Counted from the first letter of the stretch, positions 1 to 5,823 are shown. The stretch: 5,823 nucleotides of DNA from Flavobacteriales bacterium UBA958 (GCA_002293045.1 DBCM01000063.1:1-5823); one strand, 5' to 3'. Translations and numbers: made by a program. Notes: generated by a model not told the origin, from the sequence alone.

Positions 1-268
1 AAACATCCCAAACGGTGGGGCTCCGGTGAATTTAATACATCGAGCAGAAATTATCGAAATCATAGGTGCATTAATGGAAACGAACAAGACCGGTATATTC
101 AACGTAGTGTATCCATTTCATCCAACACGCAAAGCATATTATGAGAAGCAATGCCTTGTTCGCGGATTGTTACCCTGTGAGTTCAATTCCGAAGGAACAG
201 GCAAAATTGTTAATGGTTCTAAAATTAGCACCCTCTTGAATCGTCCTTATCGCTATAATATTGAATAA
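1..268 (+). CDS. C-terminal part of an atypical SDR / NAD-dependent epimerase-like protein (5' truncated by window)
   Basis: The reading frame is open from base 2 and ends with TAA at 266-268, giving the last 88 residues of a protein that begins outside the window. The visible part reads GGAPVNLIHRAEIIEII, then FNVVYPFHPTRKAYY, and ends with KIVNGSKISTLLN. From memory, this matches the C-terminal half of YeeZ/YfcH-like extended or atypical short-chain dehydrogenases, where the 'VNLIHRDD' stretch follows the nucleotide-binding core and the 'HP.R..YY' stretch lies in the substrate-side lobe. The Rossmann GxxGxxG motif would be upstream and cannot be seen, so cofactor and substrate are unknown. 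The family is usually about 270 residues, so roughly two thirds is missing. An internal GTG at 26 is not a credible start, because the homologous stretch continues upstream of it. Family assignment is fairly sure; function is not. Confidence 0.75.
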   Translation, partial: NIPNGGAPVNLIHRAEIIEIIGALMETNKTGIFNVVYPFHPTRKAYYEKQCLVRGLLPCEFNSEGTGKIVNGSKISTLLNRPYRYNIE

Positions 269-292
269 ATTGATGCGATTTATATACCTTTG
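261..292 (+). promoter_or_regulatory. Candidate Bacteroidota-type promoter for the PKD/T9SS surface protein
   Basis: TACCTTTG at 285-292 is a perfect match to the Bacteroidota -7 consensus TAnnTTTG. A TTG at 261-263 lies 21 bases upstream, within the usual spacing for the -33 element. Only 10 bases separate the -7 box from the ATG at 303, so a start about four bases past the box would leave a leader of roughly 6-7 bases. The site overlaps the stop codon of the upstream SDR gene. If it is real, it excludes the upstream starts TTG 261 and ATG 273 and supports ATG 303. A six-base fixed pattern is expected about 1.4 times per strand in a window this long, so position is the main support. Confidence 0.45.
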
Positions 293-302
293 GTTGACGC
301 CC

Positions 303-2993
303 ATGAAACGGATTCTTCCTTTCTTAGTCTTTATGCTCCTGACCCTTGAGGTTCATGCTTCTCATATTATAGGGGGAGATATTTACTACGATTATTTGGG
401 GAATAATCAGTATCGATTTTACCTTACGCTTTATCGGGATTGTGCATCAACGGGGGCGGCATATGATGACCCCCTTCAATTGGCGATTTATAATGGGAGT
501 GGTGCATTGGTTCAAAATGTTAACATACCTTTTCCAGGAAGCACGCCGGTTCCGTTGAATTTTAATAATCCCTGCGCCACTGCTCCCGGAGGAATCTGTG
601 TTGAAAAAGCAACATACACGGCGGTTGTTACACTTCCACCAACTCCTCTTGGCTATGACATCTCATACCAACGGTGTTGTAGAGGCCCGAACATCACCAA
701 CTTGGTGAATCCGGATGATACGGGCATAACCCTCACCACACACATCCCGGGAAGTAGCCTCGGAAACGGAACACTTTATCAAAATAGCTCCCCTCGATTT
801 ACTAATTATCCACCGATTCTGCTCTGCAATACAGAATCAATCAGTTTCAATCACAGCGCTACCGATCCCGATGGGGATGTATTAACGTATTCCTTAGTAA
901 CCCCGTTTTCTGGGGCCAGTTCAGTTACCCCATTGCCTCCACAAACCCCAGCCCCTCCTTATGCCCCCGTCATCTGGAATCCGAACTTTAACGCCAACAC
1001 ACCGCTTGGCCCAGGTTCAGGAATTACTATTAATGCAAATACCGGAATGATGTTAGTTACTCCACAAAATGTGGGGTTGTTTGTAGTTGGAGTAAAGGTT
1101 ACGGAAACAAGAAATGGAATTGTCCTTGGGTCTACCGTAAGAGACTTCTTATTTAGAGTGTTTGATTGTAACATTACCCTACAAGCGTTACTGCCTACCC
1201 AAGAACAACTTCCAACCTTTGTTTCTTATTGCCAAGGGTTAACGGTGAACTTTGTAAACAACTCATACGGTGGTTCTTCCTACGCTTGGAATTTTGGTGT
1301 GCCCGGGGTAACGAATGACGTAAGCAACCAGGCGCAACCCGGGTTTACTTATCCCGTCCCTGGCACCTATAATGTGTCCCTGATTGTGAATCCTGGACAA
1401 CCCTGTACAGACACGGCTTATATGTCAGTTACCGTAAACAATCCATTTTCGGTGTCTTGGTCGAGCGAAGACTCTTTGTGTATTGTAGGAAATCAATTCA
1501 ATTTTATTGGAAATAGCAGCGCCCCTCCGGGGATTGGTACGTACACGTGGACTCTTGACAACGCGGCTTCTATACAAAGTGCGAATGGATTAACGGTTCC
1601 TAATGTGACGTTTGGAACGGCGGGTTATCATTCCATCATGCTGACAGGAGATAACGGCGACTGCATCACCTCATTTACTGACTCGATTTTTATTTTTGAT
1701 ATACCTGTAGCACAAGCCTCGACTCCACAAAACGTAAATTGTATCGGGCTTTCCATTCCATTTGGCAACACTTCCAGTAATGCATTAACTACCCATTGGG
1801 ACTTTGGAGTCATAGGTCTATCGAATGATACCAGTAATACGCTCGCACCAACCTACACCTATGCCAATGCGGGAACCTACCAAGTTATTTTGAATGTAAG
1901 TTCTGGTCTTAATTGCAGCGATTCAGATACCCTAACAATCACCATAAATGAACCCCTAGTGTTATCCTATTCAAATACAGATTCACTGTGCATCAACGGG
2001 GGATTATATACTTTCGACGGAACGGTCAGTGGTCCCCCTTCGGCCACCTATTGGTGGGATTTTGGCCCTCACGGAATTCCGCAAACCGCAAATAGCGTTG
2101 ATGTTTATCCAGTAGGATTTAGTCATGCCGGTGTTCAGCCCATTACGCTTTACGGTGCCTTTGATAATTGCATTGATTCAATACAAGGAAGTGTGTATGT
2201 ATACTTTGAACCAAGCATTGGATTTACGATGATTCCAGGGCTACAATGTGTGCCGTTTTCGGCGACCTTTATCAACACCTCAACCTCTGATGGTCCGGCA
2301 ACCTATAGTTGGGACTTTGGGGATGGGGCAACCTCCAGCAGCCTCAATGGATTTCACGTGTATACCGTAGTTGGCAACTACAATGTTGGACTTACCATGA
2401 CCACGCTTGAAGGCTGTATCGATACCCTCAATTTGCTTCAGCAAGATTTAATTGCTGTTAATCCCTCCCCCATCGCGGCATTCAGCGTATCTCCGAATCA
2501 AATAGATGTGTGCAACAATGAAGTTACGTTTACCAATCTTTCCCTTGGGGCAACCTCATACTCCTATATTTTTGATCATCGGGGATTTTATTCTGAGTTA
2601 CCAGATTTTACGCATGAATATCAACATACGGGGACTGATTATCCGACACTCACCGTATCCAATGAGTTTGGCTGTAAAGATTCTACCCGAGAAACCGTCC
2701 TGGTTCTTCCGTTTTCAATCTATTTGCCGAATACATTTATTCCAGATCAAGACGGAAAAAACGATGTATTTAAAGCAGAAACGAGCTTTGAAATAAATGA
2801 GTGGGAATTTATAATCTATAATCGATGGGGACAACGCGTTTTTGAAACCAATAATCTTGCGGAAGGATGGGATGGTATATATAATGGTAAGTCGGCCCTG
2901 GATGGAACATACACGTATAACATCAGGTATAGGGGCTGTGAATTCCCAAGTGCATGGCAACAGCTTACAGGGTCGGTGCGCTTATTACGATGA
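303..2993 (+). CDS. Secreted PKD-repeat surface protein with T9SS type B (gliding motility-associated) C-terminal domain
   Basis: This is an 896-residue exported protein, predicted to cross the inner membrane by Sec and the outer membrane by the type IX secretion system. Residues 1-19 (MKRILPFLVFMLLTLEVHA) form a signal peptide with cleavage before SHIIGGD. Residues 20 to about 290 form an N-terminal region carrying RDC (C47), a YQRCCR motif (C125-C126) and a cadherin-like DPDGD (188-192), followed by a proline-rich linker. Six PKD-like domains follow (roughly 305-800); the fifth has the canonical SWDFGDG. Residues 805-896 match the type B CTD: PNTFIPDQDGKNDVF, IYNRWGQRVFE, WDG, GTYTY, and a final GSVRLLR. 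ATG 303 is preferred over TTG 261 and ATG 273, because it gives a compact signal peptide and lies just after a -7 box. Such proteins are adhesins or surface-matrix components in this phylum. No enzymatic domain is visible, so a binding or structural role is inference. It is much smaller than SprB. No sprF/porP partner gene lies in the window. Confidence 0.9.
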   Translation: MKRILPFLVFMLLTLEVHASHIIGGDIYYDYLGNNQYRFYLTLYRDCASTGAAYDDPLQLAIYNGSGALVQNVNIPFPGSTPVPLNFNNPCATAPGGICVEKATYTAVVTLPPTPLGYDISYQRCCRGPNITNLVNPDDTGITLTTHIPGSSLGNGTLYQNSSPRFTNYPPILLCNTESISFNHSATDPDGDVLTYSLVTPFSGASSVTPLPPQTPAPPYAPVIWNPNFNANTPLGPGSGITINANTGMMLVTPQNVGLFVVGVKVTETRNGIVLGSTVRDFLFRVFDCNITLQALLPTQEQLPTFVSYCQGLTVNFVNNSYGGSSYAWNFGVPGVTNDVSNQAQPGFTYPVPGTYNVSLIVNPGQPCTDTAYMSVTVNNPFSVSWSSEDSLCIVGNQFNFIGNSSAPPGIGTYTWTLDNAASIQSANGLTVPNVTFGTAGYHSIMLTGDNGDCITSFTDSIFIFDIPVAQASTPQNVNCIGLSIPFGNTSSNALTTHWDFGVIGLSNDTSNTLAPTYTYANAGTYQVILNVSSGLNCSDSDTLTITINEPLVLSYSNTDSLCINGGLYTFDGTVSGPPSATYWWDFGPHGIPQTANSVDVYPVGFSHAGVQPITLYGAFDNCIDSIQGSVYVYFEPSIGFTMIPGLQCVPFSATFINTSTSDGPATYSWDFGDGATSSSLNGFHVYTVVGNYNVGLTMTTLEGCIDTLNLLQQDLIAVNPSPIAAFSVSPNQIDVCNNEVTFTNLSLGATSYSYIFDHRGFYSELPDFTHEYQHTGTDYPTLTVSNEFGCKDSTRETVLVLPFSIYLPNTFIPDQDGKNDVFKAETSFEINEWEFIIYNRWGQRVFETNNLAEGWDGIYNGKSALDGTYTYNIRYRGCEFPSAWQQLTGSVRLLR
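1230..2246 (+). repeat. Diverged tandem duplication of a two-PKD module (A-B-A'-B')
   Basis: Within the PKD protein, domains 1 and 3 resemble each other more than their neighbours, and so do domains 2 and 4. Domains 1 and 3 share the pattern C-x-GL, W-x-FGV-x-G-x-x-ND-x-SN and GTY-x-V-x-L. Domains 2 and 4 share DSLCI-x-G, PP, AN and AG. Landmark codons are offset by exactly 510 bases: Cys 1230 and 1740, Trp 1287 and 1797, Cys 1404 and 1914, Asp 1470 and 1980, Cys 1479 and 1989. The last cysteine pair (1662 and 2169) is offset by 507, so one codon was gained or lost in the B copy. The unit is therefore 170 residues, and domain 5 begins its first Cys at 2247, in the same phase. The copies are diverged at DNA level, so this is an old duplication. 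Confidence 0.75.
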
Positions 2994-3719
2994 TTACTTA
3001 CGCAACACGAAGTTTTGTCCCAGGTAAACTTTCCTAACCTGCTCATCATTTGCCAAATCCTCAGCGGAACCGCTTTTAAGAATCTTTCCTTCAAATAACA
3101 AATACGCACGATCCGTAATGGAAAGGGTCTCTTGAACATTGTGATCTGTAATCAACACTCCGATATTTCGTTTTTTCAAATCGGCCACAATAGACTGAAT
3201 GTCTTCCACTGCAATGGGGTCTACCCCTGCAAACGGTTCGTCTAAGAGCACAAACTTGGGGTCGGTAGCTAAGGCTCGGGCGATTTCTGTGCGGCGCTTT
3301 TCTCCTCCCGATAGGCGATTTCCTAGATTCGTTCGGACGTGATTTAAAGAAAACTCAGAGAGTAACTTTTCTAATTTCTCTTCGCGTTGGGGTTTAGATA
3401 AATCGGTCATCTCTAAAATTGCGAGAATGTTGTCTTCCACGCTTAATTTACGAAAGACAGAAACTTCCTGCGGAAGATAACCAATACCCAATTGAGCGCG
3501 TTTATACATTGGTAATTTTGTGATTTCCGTTCCATCTAAAAAAACTCTTCCTTCATCCGGTCTAACCAAACCAACAATCATATAAAAAGAGGTGGTTTTT
3601 CCTGCACCATTTGGGCCCAATAAACCAACAATTTCTCCCTGACTAACTTCAATCGAAACGCCGTCAACCACACTTCGGTTCCGGTAGGTTTTTCGAATTT
3701 GTTCTGTATAGAGTTTCAT
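2994..3719 (-). CDS. lptB: LPS export ABC transporter ATP-binding protein LptB
   Basis: This cytoplasmic ATPase powers the LptB2FG transporter, which extracts lipopolysaccharide from the inner membrane and pushes it along the Lpt bridge. All ABC motifs are intact: Walker A GPNGAGKTT (35-43), Q-loop GYLPQEVSVFRKLSVEDN with Q84, signature LSGGEKRR (136-143), Walker B FVLLDE with catalytic E161, D-loop AGVD (164-167) and switch H193 in ITDHNV. The Q-loop context and the length of 241 residues, equal to the E. coli protein, separate LptB from other ABC ATPases. The start ATG is at 3719-3717; its A-T-G-A overlaps the stop of a 17-codon leader ORF. The stop TAA (2996-2994) touches the stop of the convergent PKD gene with no spacer. 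In Flavobacteriia I recall lptB lying close to and co-directional with tatC; here a divergently oriented barrel gene separates them, so lptB probably needs its own promoter. Identity is very sure. Confidence 0.96.
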   Translation of the reverse strand: MKLYTEQIRKTYRNRSVVDGVSIEVSQGEIVGLLGPNGAGKTTSFYMIVGLVRPDEGRVFLDGTEITKLPMYKRAQLGIGYLPQEVSVFRKLSVEDNILAILEMTDLSKPQREEKLEKLLSEFSLNHVRTNLGNRLSGGEKRRTEIARALATDPKFVLLDEPFAGVDPIAVEDIQSIVADLKKRNIGVLITDHNVQETLSITDRAYLLFEGKILKSGSAEDLANDEQVRKVYLGQNFVLRK

Positions 3720-3769
3720 GGGTCGAAATTACTAAAAAATGAAGCAGAAACCCCTCTGGTATGCCACAT
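3716..3769 (-). CDS. Putative 17-codon leader ORF translationally coupled to lptB
   Basis: On the minus strand an ATG at 3769-3767 opens a short frame encoding MWHTRGVSASFFSNFDP. It stops at TGA 3718-3716, overlapping the lptB start codon in an ATGA arrangement. A 10-base Shine-Dalgarno core (AAGGAGGTGA, 3786-3777) lies upstream, with 10 bases between GGAGG and the ATG. An in-frame TAA at 3787-3785 closes the frame upstream, so no longer version exists. The peptide has no recognisable family, no run of regulatory codons and no signal peptide. The overlap suggests ribosomes finishing the leader could re-initiate on lptB, which otherwise has no SD immediately before its ATG. An ORF of this length could arise by chance; the SD and the overlap are the reasons to list it. 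Whether it is translated is inference. Confidence 0.35.
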   Translation of the reverse strand: MWHTRGVSASFFSNFDP

Positions 3770-3776
3770 TCCTATT

Positions 3777-3786
3777 TCACCTCCTT
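3777..3786 (-). promoter_or_regulatory. Extended Shine-Dalgarno upstream of the lptB leader ORF
   Basis: The minus strand reads AAGGAGGTGA, able to pair over ten bases with the 3' tail of 16S rRNA (ATCACCTCCTT). It lies 7 bases upstream of the leader ORF ATG at 3769, and about 57 bases upstream of the lptB ATG, too far to serve lptB directly. SD sequences are generally depleted in Bacteroidota, whose ribosomes sequester the anti-SD; no comparable SD precedes the other start codons in this window. Confidence 0.5.
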
Positions 3787-3798
3787 ATCACTGAATCC

Positions 3799-3827
3799 CA
3801 AATCCAACCATTCAACTAAAAGACCAA
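3799..3827 (-). promoter_or_regulatory. Candidate promoter for lptB
   Basis: The minus strand has TTG at 3827-3825, an 18-base spacer, then TGGATTTG at 3806-3799. This matches TAnnTTTG at five of six fixed positions. A transcript would start near 3795, just upstream of the Shine-Dalgarno at 3786-3777, and carry a leader of about 75 bases containing the 17-codon ORF. The geometry is coherent, but the -7 box is imperfect. lptB might also be read through from tatC, although the antisense barrel gene lies between them. Confidence 0.35.
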
Positions 3828-3870
3828 GGGTTAGATTTATTAGAGCTCCATGAATATCCCTGAAAGTTCA

Positions 3871-3878
3871 TACATTTG
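3871..3878 (+). promoter_or_regulatory. Candidate -7 box of the outer-membrane barrel gene, almost touching the start codon
   Basis: TACATTTG is a perfect TAnnTTTG match and ends three bases before the ATG at 3882. With the usual distance, transcription would begin at or next to the A of the ATG, giving a leaderless mRNA. No convincing -33 TTG is found 17-23 bases upstream; that stretch reads around GAGCTCCATG. The site is therefore a half-supported promoter. Confidence 0.35.
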
Positions 3879-3881
3879 CTC

Positions 3882-5018
3882 ATGGGCCGATGTTTCAGTG
3901 TTTTCTTTTTGGTGATGTTGATTACTCCTGCAACATGTCAAGAAAAAAAACCTAATTTCTTGATTCGATACGTGCACAAATTCATCAGTGATTCTACGGA
4001 GAAATCTAAGCCCCAAAACCTGATATATCCAACCATAGCATATGCTCCTGAGACCAAATGGGAATTCGGAGTAAGCTCTGTTTTAGTCGGCTATGCAAAC
4101 CGAGACACAAACAACCGACTCAGTGAATTAAGAGCCTTTGGATTTATTACCACCCTGAAACAATATGGAGGGATATTCGAACACGCTCTTTACACCAATA
4201 AAAACCGGTGGTTCATGCTTGGATTATTAAAAACTCAAAGTTTCCCTCTTTCTTATCATGGAATCGGATACGACACTCCAACGGAAAAAATTGCGGTGGT
4301 TGAAGCATTCACCTTTAATTGGCGTGAGCGCTTCCTTCGCAAGGTAAGGGGTAATTTTTACATGGGGTTGGAATTAGATTTTCAGCGCTTAAGCCGCGTG
4401 AATTTTGTTCCCTACACAACCAACTCACAATTGCTAACCCCTACCGGGTATACTGGTTATTCTAACATGGGCGTTGGTGTGGGGTTGTTGTACGACAACA
4501 GACATAATGTGTTGAATGTTAGAAAAGGTTTATTTGCAGAAATCGCGATATTAAACTACCGAAAGACGCTAGGAGCCAGCAATAACTTTAGCTCGATTTT
4601 TACGGATCTTAGGGTGTTTTATCCCATCCGAAAACGCAATGTCTTGGCCATTCAATCGATGGGACAATTTACATTGGGAGACGCGCCATTCAACCAAAAC
4701 GCCCTAATGGGTGGGGAAATGATGATGCGAGGATACTATTTGGGACGTTACCGAGATCGACATTTTCTGAGCATTCAAAGTGAATATAGAATGTTGCCTT
4801 TGTCCTTTGCTAAAAAATTTGGACTTGCTGTATTCGCCTCTGCGGGAATGGTATACAATAACCAATCAAAGATCACGAGCCAGTATTTTAAATATGCCGG
4901 TGGTGCGGGCATCCATTATTTGCTGTTCCCCAAAAAAGATGTTTGGACCCGTTTTGATGTCGCGGTTAACAATGAGGGGGGAAGCGGGTTATACCTATAC
5001 TTGGGTTGTGCTTTTTAA
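3882..5018 (+). CDS. POTRA-less BamA/TamA-like (Omp85 superfamily) outer-membrane beta-barrel protein
   Basis: This 378-residue protein is predicted to sit in the outer membrane. Residues 1-19 form a signal peptide (basic start, hydrophobic FSVFFLVMLI core, cleavage likely after ATC before QEKK). The cysteine does not fit a lipobox, as Pro is at -3. A short linker leads into the barrel near residue 48 (YPTIAYAPETKWEFG), leaving about 330 residues, enough for the 16 strands of an Omp85 barrel. The diagnostic loop-6 motif appears as MRGY (282-285), followed by GRYRD, with GG just upstream. The last strands carry the family's regular alternation, and the chain ends in aromatic F378 as expected for a beta-signal. 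No POTRA domain is present, unlike BamA and TamA, and there is no room for one. The start ATG 3882 is preferred over TTG 3876; an in-frame TGA at 3861 limits the frame. The gene is oriented against tatC and lptB. Folding, translocation and enzymatic roles are all unproven, and the substrate is unknown. Confidence 0.85.
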   Translation: MGRCFSVFFLVMLITPATCQEKKPNFLIRYVHKFISDSTEKSKPQNLIYPTIAYAPETKWEFGVSSVLVGYANRDTNNRLSELRAFGFITTLKQYGGIFEHALYTNKNRWFMLGLLKTQSFPLSYHGIGYDTPTEKIAVVEAFTFNWRERFLRKVRGNFYMGLELDFQRLSRVNFVPYTTNSQLLTPTGYTGYSNMGVGVGLLYDNRHNVLNVRKGLFAEIAILNYRKTLGASNNFSSIFTDLRVFYPIRKRNVLAIQSMGQFTLGDAPFNQNALMGGEMMMRGYYLGRYRDRHFLSIQSEYRMLPLSFAKKFGLAVFASAGMVYNNQSKITSQYFKYAGGAGIHYLLFPKKDVWTRFDVAVNNEGGSGLYLYLGCAF

Positions 5019-5822
5019 TCAAGCCGATTGGTCCTCCAAATTTCTGAGTTCCTTGTTTCTTACTACCCGTTTAGAGACAAAAATTCCAATTTCATATAAT
5101 GCAATAATCGGTATTGAAACAATAATTTGAGATAACATATCTGGAGGGGTGATCACGGCAGATATAATGAGAATGACTACAATAGCATGCCGTCGGTATT
5201 TTTTTAAAAAATCCGGTCCTATCAAACCGATTTTAGTCAGGATATAACTTGCGATGGGTAATAAAAAGAGCACCCCTGTGTAAAATACCGTAGAAATTAT
5301 GGTGCCCATGTAAGAGCCAATCGTAAAAATATTCTCTATTTCAGGACTTATTTGAAATCCCCCAAAGAACTGAACCGTTAAGGGGGCAACCACAAAATAG
5401 CCAAAAATAATCCCAGAAAAAAAACATAAACTCACATAAAAAACCAAGCCCTTTGCGGCACGAAGTTCATTTTTTTTTAATCCCGGTTTTACAAACGCCC
5501 AAATCTGATAGAAAATATACGGCGCATTAATAATTAGCCCCCCCATTATAGACATCATCATGGCGTAGTTGAATTGTCCGGAAACGGTCATACTCTGCAT
5601 TTTAACCGCAGTATCTGTTACACAAACGCCAAAATAGGTGCACAAAACTCGGAACGTAATGAACTCTTTATCCTTTAGGACTAAAAAAACATGGTTCATA
5701 ACCCACTCTTGATAAATCCACAACACAACGCCAACTAAAATTACTGCCACTGCAATGCGCACTAAACGCCACCTAAGTTCATCCAGGTGTTGTAAAAAAC
5801 TCATTTGTTGATTTTCAGGCAT
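5019..5822 (-). CDS. tatC: Sec-independent (twin-arginine) protein translocase subunit TatC
   Basis: TatC is the inner-membrane receptor that binds twin-arginine signal peptides and recruits TatA for export of folded proteins. The sequence has the N-terminal SFLQHLDELR motif (8-17, with E15 and R17), FYQIWAFVKPGL followed by E119, FGYFVVAP (140-147) and TPPDMLSQ (225-232, D228 and Q232), then YEIG with E244. Six membrane segments are seen at about 22-37, 84-106, 125-147, 165-190, 211-224 and 233-250. The first periplasmic loop is longer than in E. coli and holds two cysteines (C61, C67), which fits Bacteroidota TatC. The ATG at 5822-5820 gives 267 residues, a normal length. The window stops one base further, so a start farther upstream cannot be excluded, while the internal Met7 is less likely. 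The stop TGA touches the stop of the barrel gene. No tatA is in view. Confidence 0.95.
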   Translation of the reverse strand: MPENQQMSFLQHLDELRWRLVRIAVAVILVGVVLWIYQEWVMNHVFLVLKDKEFITFRVLCTYFGVCVTDTAVKMQSMTVSGQFNYAMMMSIMGGLIINAPYIFYQIWAFVKPGLKKNELRAAKGLVFYVSLCFFSGIIFGYFVVAPLTVQFFGGFQISPEIENIFTIGSYMGTIISTVFYTGVLFLLPIASYILTKIGLIGPDFLKKYRRHAIVVILIISAVITPPDMLSQIIVSIPIIALYEIGIFVSKRVVRNKELRNLEDQSA

Positions 5823-5823
5823 G

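Noticed and set aside
2979..3010. Imperfect inverted sequence around the first convergent junction (TGCG...CGCA) as a bidirectional terminator.
   Set aside because: The stem is four base pairs with a long loop and no T-run, too weak for an intrinsic terminator.
2816..3139. Minus-strand and other-frame ORFs of 60-110 codons within the PKD, lptB and barrel genes.
   Set aside because: They overlap strongly supported genes in other frames and show no recognisable protein features, so they are coding shadows.
3739..3819. A 26-codon plus-strand ORF (MKQKPLWYATFLFHLLITES...) preceded by an A-rich run and resembling a signal peptide.
   Set aside because: It ends with no mature domain, has no matching promoter, and lies antisense to the lptB leader region. 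It could be a remnant of a secreted-protein gene, but nothing supports translation.
3850..3871. Inverted repeat ATGAA-N12-TTCAT next to the -7 box of the barrel gene, a possible operator.
   Set aside because: Arms of only five bases with no inner or outer extension are expected by chance in AT-rich DNA.
3936..3941. Reading the barrel protein as a lipoprotein because of Cys19 at the end of the signal peptide.
   Set aside because: The residues before it are P-A-T, not a lipobox, and the mature sequence starts with Gln as is common after signal peptidase I cleavage.
5010..5056. Short hairpins near the second convergent junction (GCTT...AAGC and TTGG...CCAA).
   Set aside because: Four-base stems inside or across coding sequence, with no U-run in the right place for either gene.

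Overview
The window is chromosomal DNA from a member of the Bacteroidota, most likely Flavobacteriales. The evidence is a secreted PKD-repeat protein with a type B type IX secretion (gliding motility-associated) C-terminal domain, perfect TAnnTTTG -7 boxes upstream of two genes with no obvious Shine-Dalgarno, a TatC with a long first periplasmic loop, and an LptB of standard length. The order-level assignment is inference from protein style, not from a marker gene.

Layout, left to right. (1) Positions 1-268, plus strand: the last 88 codons of an atypical SDR / NAD-dependent epimerase-like protein. (2) Positions 303-2993, plus strand: a secreted 896-residue cell-surface protein. It has a signal peptide, a roughly 270-residue cysteine-containing N-terminal region, six PKD-like domains and a type B CTD. 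Four of the PKD domains form an A-B-A'-B' duplication. (3) Positions 2994-3719, minus strand: lptB, the ATPase of the LPS export transporter, ending directly against the stop of the PKD gene. (4) Positions 3720-3881: a 162-base divergent region. On the minus strand it holds a candidate promoter, a 10-base Shine-Dalgarno and a 17-codon leader ORF whose stop overlaps the lptB start. On the plus strand it holds a -7 box almost touching the next start codon. (5) Positions 3882-5018, plus strand: a POTRA-less Omp85/BamA-like outer-membrane beta-barrel. (6) Positions 5019-5822, minus strand: tatC, whose stop again directly abuts the stop of the barrel gene.

All four recognisable envelope genes concern the cell surface: Tat export across the inner membrane (TatC), LPS transport (LptB), an outer-membrane barrel, and a T9SS cargo displayed or released outside. 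The barrel gene sits in opposite orientation between tatC and lptB, and both convergent junctions have zero intergenic bases. No IS element, CRISPR array, tRNA, rRNA or phage gene was seen.

I did not find a clear new multi-gene system. The most interesting non-coding signal is the SD-led, translationally coupled leader ORF in front of lptB, because SD-driven initiation is unusual in this phylum.
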